DNA of 64,000 nucleotides from Kushneria indalinina DSM 14324 (GTDB lineage: Bacteria; Pseudomonadota; Gammaproteobacteria; Pseudomonadales; Halomonadaceae): contig NZ_QRDJ01000007.1 in assembly GCF_003385845.1 (NCBI RefSeq), positions 709,380-773,379 of the forward strand, in the 5' to 3' direction. Position numbers and translations under genes: made by a program. The notes below the pieces were generated by a model that worked only from the letters and a program-made list of their open reading frames with translations, was not told the origin of the DNA and ran no database searches. Shown in pieces: positions 53,509-61,914 of the stretch. The first letter of the stretch is position 1; every line of letters starts with the position of its first letter.

Positions 53509-54414
53509 TCAGGCGCGCCACTCGGCGCCGGTCAACTCACAGGAGACCTGCCAGAGCCGCTCGCCCTGGGTCTGATCCCGGGCAGCGTTTGAGAGGCGGG
53601 CGCGTTTGGGGGCGCCGCGCGTCTCCCCCGTGCCCTCCGGGCCGAAATAGTCGCCCGGGCGAATATCGCTGGCGGTGGCGGCGTGGATCGTGGGACGGGC
53701 GCCTTCGGCGGCGTTCTGGCTCAACAGCGGCATGGCCAGACGAAAGAGCGTGCCCACCAGCGGCCGACTCTGCACGCCATGGTTAAACAGCGCCGTACGC
53801 GACAGCCCCGGGTGCGCCGCCAGGCTGTCCAGCCCCCATAGTTCCGTGTTGCTGTGGCGCTGCAGGGTCTGGCTGAACATCAGCATGGCAAGCTTGGACT
53901 GTCGGTAGGCGCGCCACGGATCGTAATGGCGCTCGCCCTGCAGGTCATCGAAATCGATGCGCCCGCCCCGGTGGGCAAGGCTTGACAGCTGCACCACCCG
54001 GGGGGCCGCGGCGTGCATCAGCTGTGGCAGCAACAGGCTGGTCAGCAGGAAGTGGCTCAGGTAGTTGACGCCGAACTGACGCTCGAAGCCCTCCTCGGTC
54101 AGCTCGCGCTCGGGGAGCGCCATGACGCCGGCATTGTTGATCAAAAGATCCAGCGCCGGTTCACGCGCCTGAACCCGCTCGGCAAATTCGCGTACCGAGG
54201 TCAGCCGATTGAGATCGAGCAGCTCGAGACGCACGTCGGCCTTGGGCGACTCCTGCCGTATTGCATCGACCGCCGCCTGCCCCTTTTCCTCGTTTCGGGC
54301 CGCCACGATGACCCGATAGTTCTGATGCATCAGGGCGCGGGTGGTTTCAAACCCCAGTCCCGCATTGGCGCCGGTCACCACCGCCAACGGGCGTCGATCA
54401 GCGTGATCACTCAT
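53509..54414 (-). CDS. SDR family oxidoreductase (retinol dehydrogenase-like)
   Basis: A 301-residue SDR of the RDH/WWOX-like group: TGANAGLGFETTRAL (14-28) with Arg in VAARNEEKG suggesting NADPH use, NNAGVMALPERELTEEGFERQFGVNYLSHFLLT, the catalytic YRQSK motif, and AAHPGLSRT. Bacterial members act on various carbonyls, so substrate is open. It precedes no gene closely; the ABM gene lies 38 bp upstream on the same strand. Confidence 0.9.
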   Translation of the reverse strand: MSDHADRRPLAVVTGANAGLGFETTRALMHQNYRVIVAARNEEKGQAAVDAIRQESPKADVRLELLDLNRLTSVREFAERVQAREPALDLLINNAGVMALPERELTEEGFERQFGVNYLSHFLLTSLLLPQLMHAAAPRVVQLSSLAHRGGRIDFDDLQGERHYDPWRAYRQSKLAMLMFSQTLQRHSNTELWGLDSLAAHPGLSRTALFNHGVQSRPLVGTLFRLAMPLLSQNAAEGARPTIHAATASDIRPGDYFGPEGTGETRGAPKRARLSNAARDQTQGERLWQVSCELTGAEWRA

Positions 54415-54452
54415 AACAATGCTCCGCAGTGGACAAACGGGCGGTCACGCGA

Positions 54453-54785
54453 TCAGGCGTGATCCTGTTCGCTGATGGTCTGGATGACCTCAAAGCCTTC
54501 GAACTTCGGCGGCCCCAGATAGAGCCCCTCGCGGCGGCTCTGGCCGGCGTTGGCGTGGGCGGCGCGAAAGGCCTCGGAGTGGGTCCAGGCGTCGAAATCC
54601 TCACGCGATCGCCAGATCGTATGCGAGGCGTAGAGCACGTGATCTTCCTCGCTGGGTCCGCGCAGCATATGAAACTCGACAAACCCCGGCAGGCCCTGCA
54701 GATGGGTCTCACGCTCCAGCCAGAGCTTCTCGAACTCTTCCACACGCTCGGGATTGACCCGAAAACGGTTCATGGCAATAAACAC
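54453..54785 (-). CDS. ABM-domain (antibiotic biosynthesis monooxygenase-like) protein
   Basis: A 110-residue dimeric ferredoxin-like fold protein: FIAMNRFRVNPERVEEFEKLWLERE at the start, LYASHTIWRSREDFDAWTHSEAFRAAH in the middle, and GPPKFEGFEVI at the end. This matches the ABM family branch that includes heme-degrading IsdG/HmoB-like proteins; conserved Asn, Trp and His residues are visible but heme use is unproven. AGGAG precedes a GTG at 54785 by about 8 nt, preferred over the ATG at 54803. It is in line with the SDR downstream and may share its transcript. Confidence 0.85.
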   Translation of the reverse strand: MFIAMNRFRVNPERVEEFEKLWLERETHLQGLPGFVEFHMLRGPSEEDHVLYASHTIWRSREDFDAWTHSEAFRAAHANAGQSRREGLYLGPPKFEGFEVIQTISEQDHA

Positions 54786-54884
54786 CGCACACGCTCCTGT
54801 CATCTTAAGCCATCGGGCACATCACGCGCCCGATCATGACAAGACGATGGCACCTTGCAGGCGTTCGGGCAAGATGCGCATCGC

Positions 54885-55634
54885 TTATGGCGCCAGTCTG
54901 GCGCTGTCGGGCTCGAGCAGGACATCGCAGGGCTGCCCCGCTAAAAGCGCTTGGGTGTCATGATGGGTGAAAAGCCAGGCATCCTGGTCGCCAAGCAGTT
55001 CAAGCCGCTCGCCTTCCCGCCGCAGGGCGGTGCCCTCTGGCAGGGCCACCGCCTGTATCGTCGGGTTCAGCGCCAGATACTCTTTCAGGCGCTCTTCCCG
55101 GCTTTCACCATGATGCCCGGCGCTCTTGCCGGCAATGAAGTGCGGATTGATCTGAAAGGGCACCAGCTCGAGTGTGCGAAAGCTCGGCGGCTCGACGATC
55201 GGCATATCGTTGGTCGTACACAGGGTCGGGCCTGCGATGTTGGCACCGGCGCTCCAGCCGATATAGGGCAGTCCCTTACGCACGCGCTCGCGGATGAGGT
55301 CCATGAGGCCGGCGTCATAAAGCCGGCTGACCAGTGCAAAGGTATTGCCGCCGCCGACAATGAGCGCCTGGGCACTGCGCACCGCCGCCACGGGGTCATC
55401 GCTGTCATGAAGGCCGTCAAGCGCGATGCCGCAGGACTCAAGTATCGGACGCACGTTGTCCAGATAGGCGTCAAAGCTTCGGCTGACGCCGGCATACGGA
55501 ATAAACAGTGCGTGGGTGACGGGCGTGGGATGTTCGCTCAAAAACGCCTCGATCAGAGGACGGGTGTACGCCAGATAGCCGGTATCGCCGGCCATGGCGC
55601 TGCTCAGCAGTAGCAGTCGTGGCATGCGATCCAT
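54885..55634 (-). CDS. pepE: Dipeptidase E (peptidase S51)
   Basis: A 249-residue serine dipeptidase that cuts N-terminal Asp dipeptides in characterised members. The nucleophile Ser128 is in GWSAGAN; VGGGNTFAL is near 93-101; the Asp of TNDMPI and the His of INPHF complete the expected Ser-Asp-His set. The ATG at 55634 is used; the ATG three codons later is possible. It stands alone downstream of the biotin operon, behind a terminator. Confidence 0.93.
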   Translation of the reverse strand: MDRMPRLLLLSSAMAGDTGYLAYTRPLIEAFLSEHPTPVTHALFIPYAGVSRSFDAYLDNVRPILESCGIALDGLHDSDDPVAAVRSAQALIVGGGNTFALVSRLYDAGLMDLIRERVRKGLPYIGWSAGANIAGPTLCTTNDMPIVEPPSFRTLELVPFQINPHFIAGKSAGHHGESREERLKEYLALNPTIQAVALPEGTALRREGERLELLGDQDAWLFTHHDTQALLAGQPCDVLLEPDSARLAP

Positions 55635-55710
55635 TCTTTCGTTAATTGCTTTTCTAATATAACAGGCAACATCGACAAGGCTTCAACGACAGGCGCAACA
55701 GTGAGGTCTG

Positions 55711-55735
55711 AAAAAGGAGAGCCCGGCCGGGCTCT
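55711..55735 (-). terminator. Terminator of the biotin operon
   Basis: AGAGCCCGG and CCGGGCTCT form a perfect 18-bp palindrome (55718-55735). On the minus strand CCTTTTT follows. It lies 28 bp after the bioA stop. Confidence 0.8.
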
Positions 55736-55762
55736 TTGTGTCAAAAGCCAGTGAGGGTGACG

Positions 55763-57112
55763 CTACTGCCCGGTCGCCACCTCCAGCCCTTCCCGGGTCA
55801 CGGCGCCAAGAAAGTCGATCTCCTCCGGGGTGATCACATACGGCGGCATCCAGTAGATCACGTTGCCCAGCGGGCGCAGCATCGCGCCACGGGACATGGC
55901 GTGCTGAAAGACCTGCAGCCCGCGGCGCTCGCGAAAGTCATAGGGTTCAAGCGTCGTCTTGTCCTTGACCATCTCGATGGCCACCACCATGCCGGTCTGG
56001 CGGACATCGCCGACGTGCGGGTGCTCGCGCAGCGGCGCCGTCACCTGATCGATACGGGCCGATTTGGCGCGATTGGTGGCAATCACGTCATCATCTTCGA
56101 GGATATCGAGCGTGGCCAGCGCTGCGGCACAGGCCAGCGGATTGCCGGTGTAGCTGTGCGAGTGCAAAAAGGCCCGTAGCGTTGAGTAGTCGTCATAGAA
56201 GGCGGCGTAGATCTCATCGGTGGTCATCACCACCGACAGCGGCAGATAGCCGCCGGTAATCGCCTTGGACAGACACAGGTAGTCCGGACGCACGCCGGCC
56301 TGCTCGCAGGCGAACATCGTGCCGGTACGCCCGAACCCCACGGCAATTTCATCGAAGATCAGCTGCACGTTGTGTCGATCGCACGCTTCGCGCAGCCAGG
56401 TCAGATACTGCGGCGGGTACATGCGCATGCCGCCGGCGCACTGGATCAGCGGCTCGACAATCACGGCGGCCAGTTCATCACCATGACGCTCAAGCGCGGC
56501 CTCCATGTGGGCAAAGGCCGCCCGGGCCTGCTCAACCCACTGATCGCGCGGCAGACCGAAGCCGTCCGGCGCCGGCACCTTGATGACATCCAGCAGCAGC
56601 GAGCGATAGGTGTCGGTGAAAATCGCCACATCGCCGACGGAAAGTGCCCCGAGCGTCTCACCGTGATAGCCGTTGGTGATGGTCAGAAAGCGGCGTTTCT
56701 CCGGGCGACCCTGGTTATGCCAGTAGTGGTAGCTCATCTTCAGCGCCACCTCGATCGCCGAGGAGCCGTTGTCGGCATAAAAGCAGTGCCCCAGGCCCTC
56801 GGGGGCCAGCCGGCCCAGCCGCTCGGAGAGTTCGATCACCGGTTGATGGGTGAAGCCCGACAATATGACGTGCTCGAGCGTGTCGAGTTGGGACTTGATT
56901 CGCTCATTAATGCGCTCGTTGGCGTGGCCAAGGATATTGACCCACCAGGAACTGATCGCATCCAGGTAGCGTTTGCCCTCGAAATCCTCGAGCCATACGC
57001 CCTTGCCCGAGCGAATGGGGACGACCGGCAGGGTTTCGTGATCCTTCATCTGCGTGCAGGGATGCCAGAGGCTGGTGAGGTCGCGCTGCATCCATGTGGC
57101 GTTATCGTTCAT
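55763..57112 (-). CDS. bioA: Adenosylmethionine-8-amino-7-oxononanoate aminotransferase
   Basis: PLP aminotransferase making 7,8-diaminopelargonate (DAPA) from KAPA with SAM as amino donor. It has 449 residues. LWHPCTQM near 15-22 is diagnostic for BioA, GSSAIEVALKM binds PLP phosphate, Asp254 is in IFDEIAVGFGRTG, and the Schiff-base Lys283 is in LSKAITGGYLPLS. The ATG at 57112 overlaps the bioD stop by 11 nt and follows GGAG. Last gene of the bio operon. Confidence 0.97.
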   Translation of the reverse strand: MNDNATWMQRDLTSLWHPCTQMKDHETLPVVPIRSGKGVWLEDFEGKRYLDAISSWWVNILGHANERINERIKSQLDTLEHVILSGFTHQPVIELSERLGRLAPEGLGHCFYADNGSSAIEVALKMSYHYWHNQGRPEKRRFLTITNGYHGETLGALSVGDVAIFTDTYRSLLLDVIKVPAPDGFGLPRDQWVEQARAAFAHMEAALERHGDELAAVIVEPLIQCAGGMRMYPPQYLTWLREACDRHNVQLIFDEIAVGFGRTGTMFACEQAGVRPDYLCLSKAITGGYLPLSVVMTTDEIYAAFYDDYSTLRAFLHSHSYTGNPLACAAALATLDILEDDDVIATNRAKSARIDQVTAPLREHPHVGDVRQTGMVVAIEMVKDKTTLEPYDFRERRGLQVFQHAMSRGAMLRPLGNVIYWMPPYVITPEEIDFLGAVTREGLEVATGQ

Positions 57113-57812
57113 GAGGCTCCAGTAAGGCTTTGAGATCAAGACAGGCACCGGCCCGCTCGGGGGTCGGCGCCACAAGATGAGGCACCAGGCCCAGACAGGG
57201 AATGCCGCCACGCCGGCTCAACCACGCTTCGAGCGTGGCCAGGTTGGCCCCCAGCCGAGCAGTGCGGTCATCGATGACGTTGGCCACCCAGCCGGCGACC
57301 TTCAGGCCATCGCGTTCGATGGCCTCCAGGGTCAGTCGGGCATGATTGATGGCGCCCAGCCGCACGCCTACCACCAGAATGACCGGCAGGCTCAGCGCCA
57401 CGGCCAGGTCGGATAGGCAGGCGTCATTGCGCAGAGGCACGCGCCAGCCACCGGCGCCTTCGATCAGGGTCAGGTCGGCGTTGGCGGCCATTAGTGTCTG
57501 CATGGGCGCCAGAAGCGACGCCACCGACAACTCGAGCCCGGCTTCACTGGCGGCAATATGGGGGGCGATGGCCGGTTCAAACGCCAGCGGATTGACCGCG
57601 TCATAGGGTAGGGCCGGCGTACACTGGGCCTGAAGGGCCAGCGCATCGGCGTTGCGCAGGCCGTGTGATGTGCGCTCGCTGCCGGAGGCGACAGGTTTGC
57701 CGGCAGCCGTTGTCAGTCCACGGGCACGGGCGGCGTGCAGCAGGCCTGAGGTAATCAGGGTCTTGCCGGCATCGGTATCGGTGCCGGTCACGAAATAGGC
57801 GGCAGGGGTCAT
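57102..57812 (-). CDS. bioD: Dethiobiotin synthetase
   Basis: ATP-dependent carboxylation of DAPA to dethiobiotin. It has 236 residues from ATG 57812. The P-loop GTDTDAGKT (10-18), GKPVASG, and EGAGGWRVPL are typical. Upstream ATGs at 57833 and 57845 lie inside bioC without a ribosome site; ATG 57812 comes 1 nt after the bioC stop with GGATCG before it, giving coupled translation. Confidence 0.95.
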   Translation of the reverse strand: MTPAAYFVTGTDTDAGKTLITSGLLHAARARGLTTAAGKPVASGSERTSHGLRNADALALQAQCTPALPYDAVNPLAFEPAIAPHIAASEAGLELSVASLLAPMQTLMAANADLTLIEGAGGWRVPLRNDACLSDLAVALSLPVILVVGVRLGAINHARLTLEAIERDGLKVAGWVANVIDDRTARLGANLATLEAWLSRRGGIPCLGLVPHLVAPTPERAGACLDLKALLEPHER

Positions 57813-57813
57813 G

Positions 57814-58641
57814 TCAGGGGTTCGATCCGTCATGGGAAAAAACATCGGGTTTTTGCATCACCACAAAAGCGACCCGGTAAGTGGTTGGCAGGCCCTTCGA
57901 CGTTCGAAAGCGCTCCAGCGCCTGCATGACATGCTTCCAGTGTCGGCGGCTCATCAGACCCCCACGCGACGGCCTGTCAAGCGTGGCGGCACCCACAGCC
58001 TTCAGCGCTCCCAGGCTCTCGGCAGCATTGCCATGAAAGGCCTGGTGATCGCTGACGCTGAGCGAGTGTGTGGTCAGGGAGCTGAGGTTCAGGTGTTCTT
58101 GAAACGTTTCAAAATCGAGAAAAACATTTCCTCGGGGGCGGCATTCAAGCGTGTTAAAGGCGGCTTTCAGCTCGCCCAGGGTGCCATCGAGCAGTGTGGT
58201 AAAGGCGAGCCACCCGCCCGGGCGCAGCACGCGCTCGACCTCCTTTAGAAAACCTTTTGGTGTGGCACACCACTGGATGGCCAGACTGGAAACCACCAAA
58301 TCCAGACACTGGTTTTCAAAAGGCAGCGCCTCAGCCTCGCCCGACTGCCAGCAAAGGCGCTCATTGCCGTGGCGGCGCGAGGCTTCCTCAAGCATCCCGA
58401 TTGCGGGGTCGATGCCGGTAATCCGCGCGTTCGGATAGCGCTTGCGCAGGCCCCGGGTGACATGACCGGTGCCACAGCCGACATCTGCCAGACGGTTCAG
58501 CGTGTTATCTGCCGGAAGCCTCTCGAGCAGGGCATCGGCTACCTCGCGCTGTAGCCCGGCGTAGTCGTCGTACTGGTGTGCGGCCTTTGAAAAGCTCATC
58601 GCGATGCGGTGTTTGAGGGTCAGGGCCGCCTCAGTGCTCAT
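57814..58641 (-). CDS. bioC: Malonyl-ACP O-methyltransferase
   Basis: SAM-dependent methylation of the malonyl group that starts the pimeloyl chain. It has 275 residues, with SAM motif I DVGCGTGHVTRGL, DLVVSSLAIQWC (the LAIQWC motif is typical of BioC), and GGWLAFTTLLDGTLGELKAAF. The ATG at 58641 overlaps the end of bioH by 11 nt and has AGGAG 6 nt upstream; the long frame to 58938 is bioH shadow. Confidence 0.95.
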   Translation of the reverse strand: MSTEAALTLKHRIAMSFSKAAHQYDDYAGLQREVADALLERLPADNTLNRLADVGCGTGHVTRGLRKRYPNARITGIDPAIGMLEEASRRHGNERLCWQSGEAEALPFENQCLDLVVSSLAIQWCATPKGFLKEVERVLRPGGWLAFTTLLDGTLGELKAAFNTLECRPRGNVFLDFETFQEHLNLSSLTTHSLSVSDHQAFHGNAAESLGALKAVGAATLDRPSRGGLMSRRHWKHVMQALERFRTSKGLPTTYRVAFVVMQKPDVFSHDGSNP

Positions 58642-59389
58642 GGGCATCTCCTGTCCCGCTCTGTTTGATAAAGGTCGCCATGAGTCGGGCGCACTGTTCA
58701 GGATGCTCCAGCGGGAAAGCGTGACCGGTGTCAGCAAGCTGGCGGACCGTGCTGCTATCGGGATGTCGCTCGTGGATGGCCTCACCGGCATGCGAGGGCA
58801 CCAGCGCATCAAGCTCGGCAAAAAGATGCAGCCTCGGGCAGTGACCTGGGATGGGCCGCGCCTGAAGGTCGATGTGAGCCAGCAGCGACAGCCCGGCCAG
58901 GGCCTGTTCAGCCCGCATCGGGGCGGCGTGGGCTTCAAGGTATCGGATCATCGAGGAGTACGAGGCGCTGCCGCGGGCCACCAGCGCGAAAAAGCGTGAT
59001 CGGGTCCTTTCCGGGGCGCTTTCCCAGCGGCCTTGAAAGGTCGCAAGGGTGGCCGGGGGCAGGGCGCACCGCCAGTCATGTCGGGTCACGAAGCTTAAGT
59101 TGCTGCCCAGCGTGATGACGCCGGGGCAGCGCCCGCGGCGCCGCTCGGCCAGCGCCATGGCGAGCATACCGCCCAGCGACCAGCCGGCCAGCCAGGCATG
59201 CTCGGGCAGGCGGGCATCGAGGTCGTCGAGCCAGATCTCGAGGGTGTCATCACTGGTGGCCGGCAGGGGTGGGCAGTCGATGACCCAGCCAGGCAGCTGC
59301 GCCTTGAGTTCGGCGGCCAGCGCCATCAGCGAGGAGGGCGCCATGGCCCATCCGGGCAGCAGGATCAGGGTTGGAGAGGCGGTCATCAT
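58631..59389 (-). CDS. bioH: Pimeloyl-ACP methyl ester carboxylesterase
   Basis: Removes the methyl group from pimeloyl-ACP methyl ester, ending BioC-primed chain growth. It is a 252-residue alpha/beta hydrolase: LILLPGWAM near the N-terminus, the nucleophile Ser71 in AGWSLGGMLA, Asp in FAELDALVPS, and His in TGHAFPLEHP. The ATG overlaps the bioF stop by 4 nt (ATGA). Its place between bioF and bioC, as in several gammaproteobacteria, supports BioH over a generic esterase. Confidence 0.92.
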   Translation of the reverse strand: MMTASPTLILLPGWAMAPSSLMALAAELKAQLPGWVIDCPPLPATSDDTLEIWLDDLDARLPEHAWLAGWSLGGMLAMALAERRRGRCPGVITLGSNLSFVTRHDWRCALPPATLATFQGRWESAPERTRSRFFALVARGSASYSSMIRYLEAHAAPMRAEQALAGLSLLAHIDLQARPIPGHCPRLHLFAELDALVPSHAGEAIHERHPDSSTVRQLADTGHAFPLEHPEQCARLMATFIKQSGTGDAHEH

Positions 59390-60570
59390 GAGGTCACTGT
59401 CCGACAGCAGCGCTCGAGGGCGGTGAGCAGTCGATCCAGGTCGGCCTCCGTGTGGGCCGCTGACAGCGTCACGCGCAGCCGCGATTGCCCGGGTGGAACC
59501 GTGGGCGGGCGAATGGCGGTGCATAAAATGCCGTCCTCATAAAGACTCTCGGAAAGCGCCATCGCTGCCTGTTCGCTGCCGACCAGCAGGGGTTGAATGG
59601 GCGTCTCGGAAGGCATCAGCGTGATGCCCGGCAGCGCCAGCGTGGCCAGTTCCTGGCGAAATCGCTGGATCAGGCGGTGCAGATGGGCGCGCCGTTCGGG
59701 TTCGGTCTGAACGAGGTCCAGTGCGGCCAGGGTGGCCGAGGCCAGTGCCGGTGAGAGGCTGGTGGTATAGATGAACGGGCGGGCGAACTGGATCAGCGAT
59801 TCGATCAGCGCGTGGCTGCCCGTCACAAAGGCGCCCTGAGTGCCCAGCGCCTTGCCCAGCGTGCCGACCAGAATCGGCACCCGGTCGGGGGGCATATTCT
59901 GCGCTTCAAGCGTCCCTGCGCCGTGCTGGCCGAGCACGCCGAGACCGTGGGCATCATCGATCATCAGCGGGGTATCGTAACGCTCGGCCAGTCGGGCCAG
60001 TGCGTTCACATCGGCGCAGTCGCCATCCATGCTGAAGACGCCGTCGCTGACCAGCAGTCGATCGGATTCCGGTGCCAGCCCGGCCAGCGTCTGCTCCGCC
60101 AGAGAGGTATCACCATGCGCAAAGCGATGCAGACGCGCGCCGGATAAAAGGGTGCCATCCAGCAATGAGGCGTGATTGAGCCGGTCATGAACAACGTGGC
60201 CGCCACGGGACATCAGCGCCGAGATCACCCCCAGGTTGGCCTGGTAGCCGCTGCCAAACAACAATGCCCGTTCACGCCCGGTCCACTGTGCCAGGCGCAT
60301 TTCCAGCCGGTCATGGATCTCCTGATGGCCGTTGACCAGATGCGAGGCGCCACCGCCGGCGCCATGGCGACGCGCGCCGTCACACAGGGCCTTGACCACG
60401 CGTGGATGCGTGGCCAGTCCCAGATAGTCGTTGCTGCAAAAGGTCAGCATGTCCCGGCCATTGATCCGGGTATGCACGCCGGCATCACGCTGGCTGCGAC
60501 GCCGGCGGTATCGGCCGGCGGCCTTTTGCTGCTCGAGGCGGTGCTGGAGAGCAGTCTCGAAGGGATTCAT
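59386..60570 (-). CDS. bioF: 8-amino-7-oxononanoate synthase
   Basis: PLP-dependent condensation of pimeloyl-thioester with L-alanine to KAPA. It has 394 residues. Key segments: FCSNDYLGLATHP, GAGGGASHLVNGH, DDAHGLGVLGQHGAG, and the Schiff-base Lys240 in VGTLGKALGTQGAF. The ATG at 60570 comes 16 nt after the bioB stop. Confidence 0.97.
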   Translation of the reverse strand: MNPFETALQHRLEQQKAAGRYRRRRSQRDAGVHTRINGRDMLTFCSNDYLGLATHPRVVKALCDGARRHGAGGGASHLVNGHQEIHDRLEMRLAQWTGRERALLFGSGYQANLGVISALMSRGGHVVHDRLNHASLLDGTLLSGARLHRFAHGDTSLAEQTLAGLAPESDRLLVSDGVFSMDGDCADVNALARLAERYDTPLMIDDAHGLGVLGQHGAGTLEAQNMPPDRVPILVGTLGKALGTQGAFVTGSHALIESLIQFARPFIYTTSLSPALASATLAALDLVQTEPERRAHLHRLIQRFRQELATLALPGITLMPSETPIQPLLVGSEQAAMALSESLYEDGILCTAIRPPTVPPGQSRLRVTLSAAHTEADLDRLLTALERCCRTVTS

Positions 60571-60586
60571 CTTGTCGGCGCCCACC

Positions 60587-61660
60587 TCAATGGGCGGCGG
60601 CATCGGTGGTCATGGCCTCGACCCGTGCCCGGTACATCTGTTCATCGAGGACTGCCTCGTGGGTGGCGTCATCAACATCGTGTCGCTGCTCCGGATAGAG
60701 CCCCAGACGCTCGAACAGGCGCTGGTCGTGATTGGCCTGAGGGTTCTGCGCGGTCAACAGCCGCTCGCCGTAGAAGATCGAGTTGGCGCCGGCGAAAAAG
60801 GCCAGCGCCTGGGTCTCGTCGCTCATCAGCTCGCGGCCGGCCGCCATGCGCACGTGAGAGGCGGGCATTAAAATGCGGGCAGTGGCGATCGTTCGAATGA
60901 AATCAATCGGGTCGAGATCCTCGACGTGCTCAAGCGGCGTGCCCTGAATGCGGATCAGCATGTTGATCGGCACACTCTCCGGATGGGTGGGCAGGTTGGC
61001 CAGCTGCTGCAAGAGGCCTGCGCGGTCGTTGATGCTCTCGCCCATGCCCAGAATGCCGCCGGAGCAGATCTTCATCCCGGACTGGCGGACGTGATCCAGC
61101 GTCTCGAGCCGGTCGGCGTAGGTGCGGGTGGTGATGATCTCGCCGTAGTACTCCGGTGAGGTGTCCAGATTGTGGTTGTAGTAATCCAGTCCGGCCTCTT
61201 CCAGCGCTTCGGCCTGATCGCGGGTGAGCATGCCCAGCGTCATGCAGGTCTCGAGGCCCATGGCGCGCACGCCGCGTACCATCTCCAGAACGTACGGCAT
61301 GTCCTTCGCCCGCGGATTCTTCCAGGCCGCCCCCATGCAGAAACGACTTGCCCCCACATCCTTCGCCCGGCGCGCTTCTTCCAGCACGGCCTCGACCTGC
61401 ATCAGTTTTTCGCGCTCGAGCCCGGTGTTGTAGTGCCCGGACTGCGGGCAGTACTTGCAGTCTTCCGGGCAGGCACCGGTCTTGATCGACAGCAGTGTGG
61501 AGATCTGCACGGCATTGGGGTCGAAGTGCTGACGATGCACCCCCTGCGCCTGAAACAGCAACTCGTTGAGCGGCAGGGTGAGCAGCGCCTCGATTTCGTG
61601 TCGCTGCCAGTCGTGACGAAAACGCTCGGGGCGGGGAGAGCCGTGATCAGATGTGGGCAT
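60587..61660 (-). CDS. bioB: Biotin synthase
   Basis: Radical SAM enzyme inserting sulfur into dethiobiotin. It has 357 residues. The cluster motif CPEDCKYC holds Cys64, Cys68 and Cys71. Further Cys residues for the auxiliary [2Fe-2S] cluster are in [20 protein letters not shown] and [12 protein letters not shown]. First gene of the operon bioB-F-H-C-D-A; the ATG at 61660 is preceded by a BirA-like half-site that overlaps the expected ribosome site. Confidence 0.98.
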   Translation of the reverse strand: MPTSDHGSPRPERFRHDWQRHEIEALLTLPLNELLFQAQGVHRQHFDPNAVQISTLLSIKTGACPEDCKYCPQSGHYNTGLEREKLMQVEAVLEEARRAKDVGASRFCMGAAWKNPRAKDMPYVLEMVRGVRAMGLETCMTLGMLTRDQAEALEEAGLDYYNHNLDTSPEYYGEIITTRTYADRLETLDHVRQSGMKICSGGILGMGESINDRAGLLQQLANLPTHPESVPINMLIRIQGTPLEHVEDLDPIDFIRTIATARILMPASHVRMAAGRELMSDETQALAFFAGANSIFYGERLLTAQNPQANHDQRLFERLGLYPEQRHDVDDATHEAVLDEQMYRARVEAMTTDAAAH

Positions 61661-61664
61661 GGCG

Positions 61665-61673
61665 TTGTTAACC
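61665..61673. promoter_or_regulatory. Extra BirA-like half-site at the bioB start
   Basis: TTGTTAACC, the same core as in the box at 61714-61746, lies 5-13 nt before the bioB ATG and overlaps its weak ribosome site. Confidence 0.4.
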
Positions 61674-61713
61674 TGAAAATTTTAGAAAGATGACGGATAC
61701 CTTGCCAGTCTCA

Positions 61714-61746
61714 TTGGTTAACTTCAAATATTTAAAAGGTTAACAA
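61714..61746. promoter_or_regulatory. BirA-box-like operator of the biotin operon
   Basis: TTGGTTAAC (61714-61722) and GGTTAACAA (61738-61746) carry two GTTAAC cores separated by 15-16 nt of AT-rich DNA. This is the spacing and half-site style of BirA operators (TTGTAAACC-N14/15-GGTTTACAA in E. coli). It lies 54-86 bp upstream of bioB. BirA with biotinyl-AMP would repress the operon. Confidence 0.7.
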
Positions 61747-61807
61747 TAAAGCCTGTCAGGCGCGTCGATCAGGCAAAGCTCTCTAATGAGAACTTTTTTC
61801 GATTGTA

Positions 61808-61826
61808 AAAAAGAATAGTTGTTATC
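61808..61826. promoter_or_regulatory. Fur-box-like site before the FhuE-like receptor
   Basis: The 19-mer ending GTTGTTATC agrees with the Fur consensus at about 12 of 19 positions, 89 bp before the receptor start. A second A/T-rich stretch with AATGAGAAC lies just upstream. Confidence 0.45.
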
Positions 61827-61914
61827 TGCATTGACTTTGCAACGGCTGTTTCATCAAAATCCTCAAGCCATAACACCGATAAACGGCGCGCTCGACGTGC
61901 CAGCAAGGGACATC

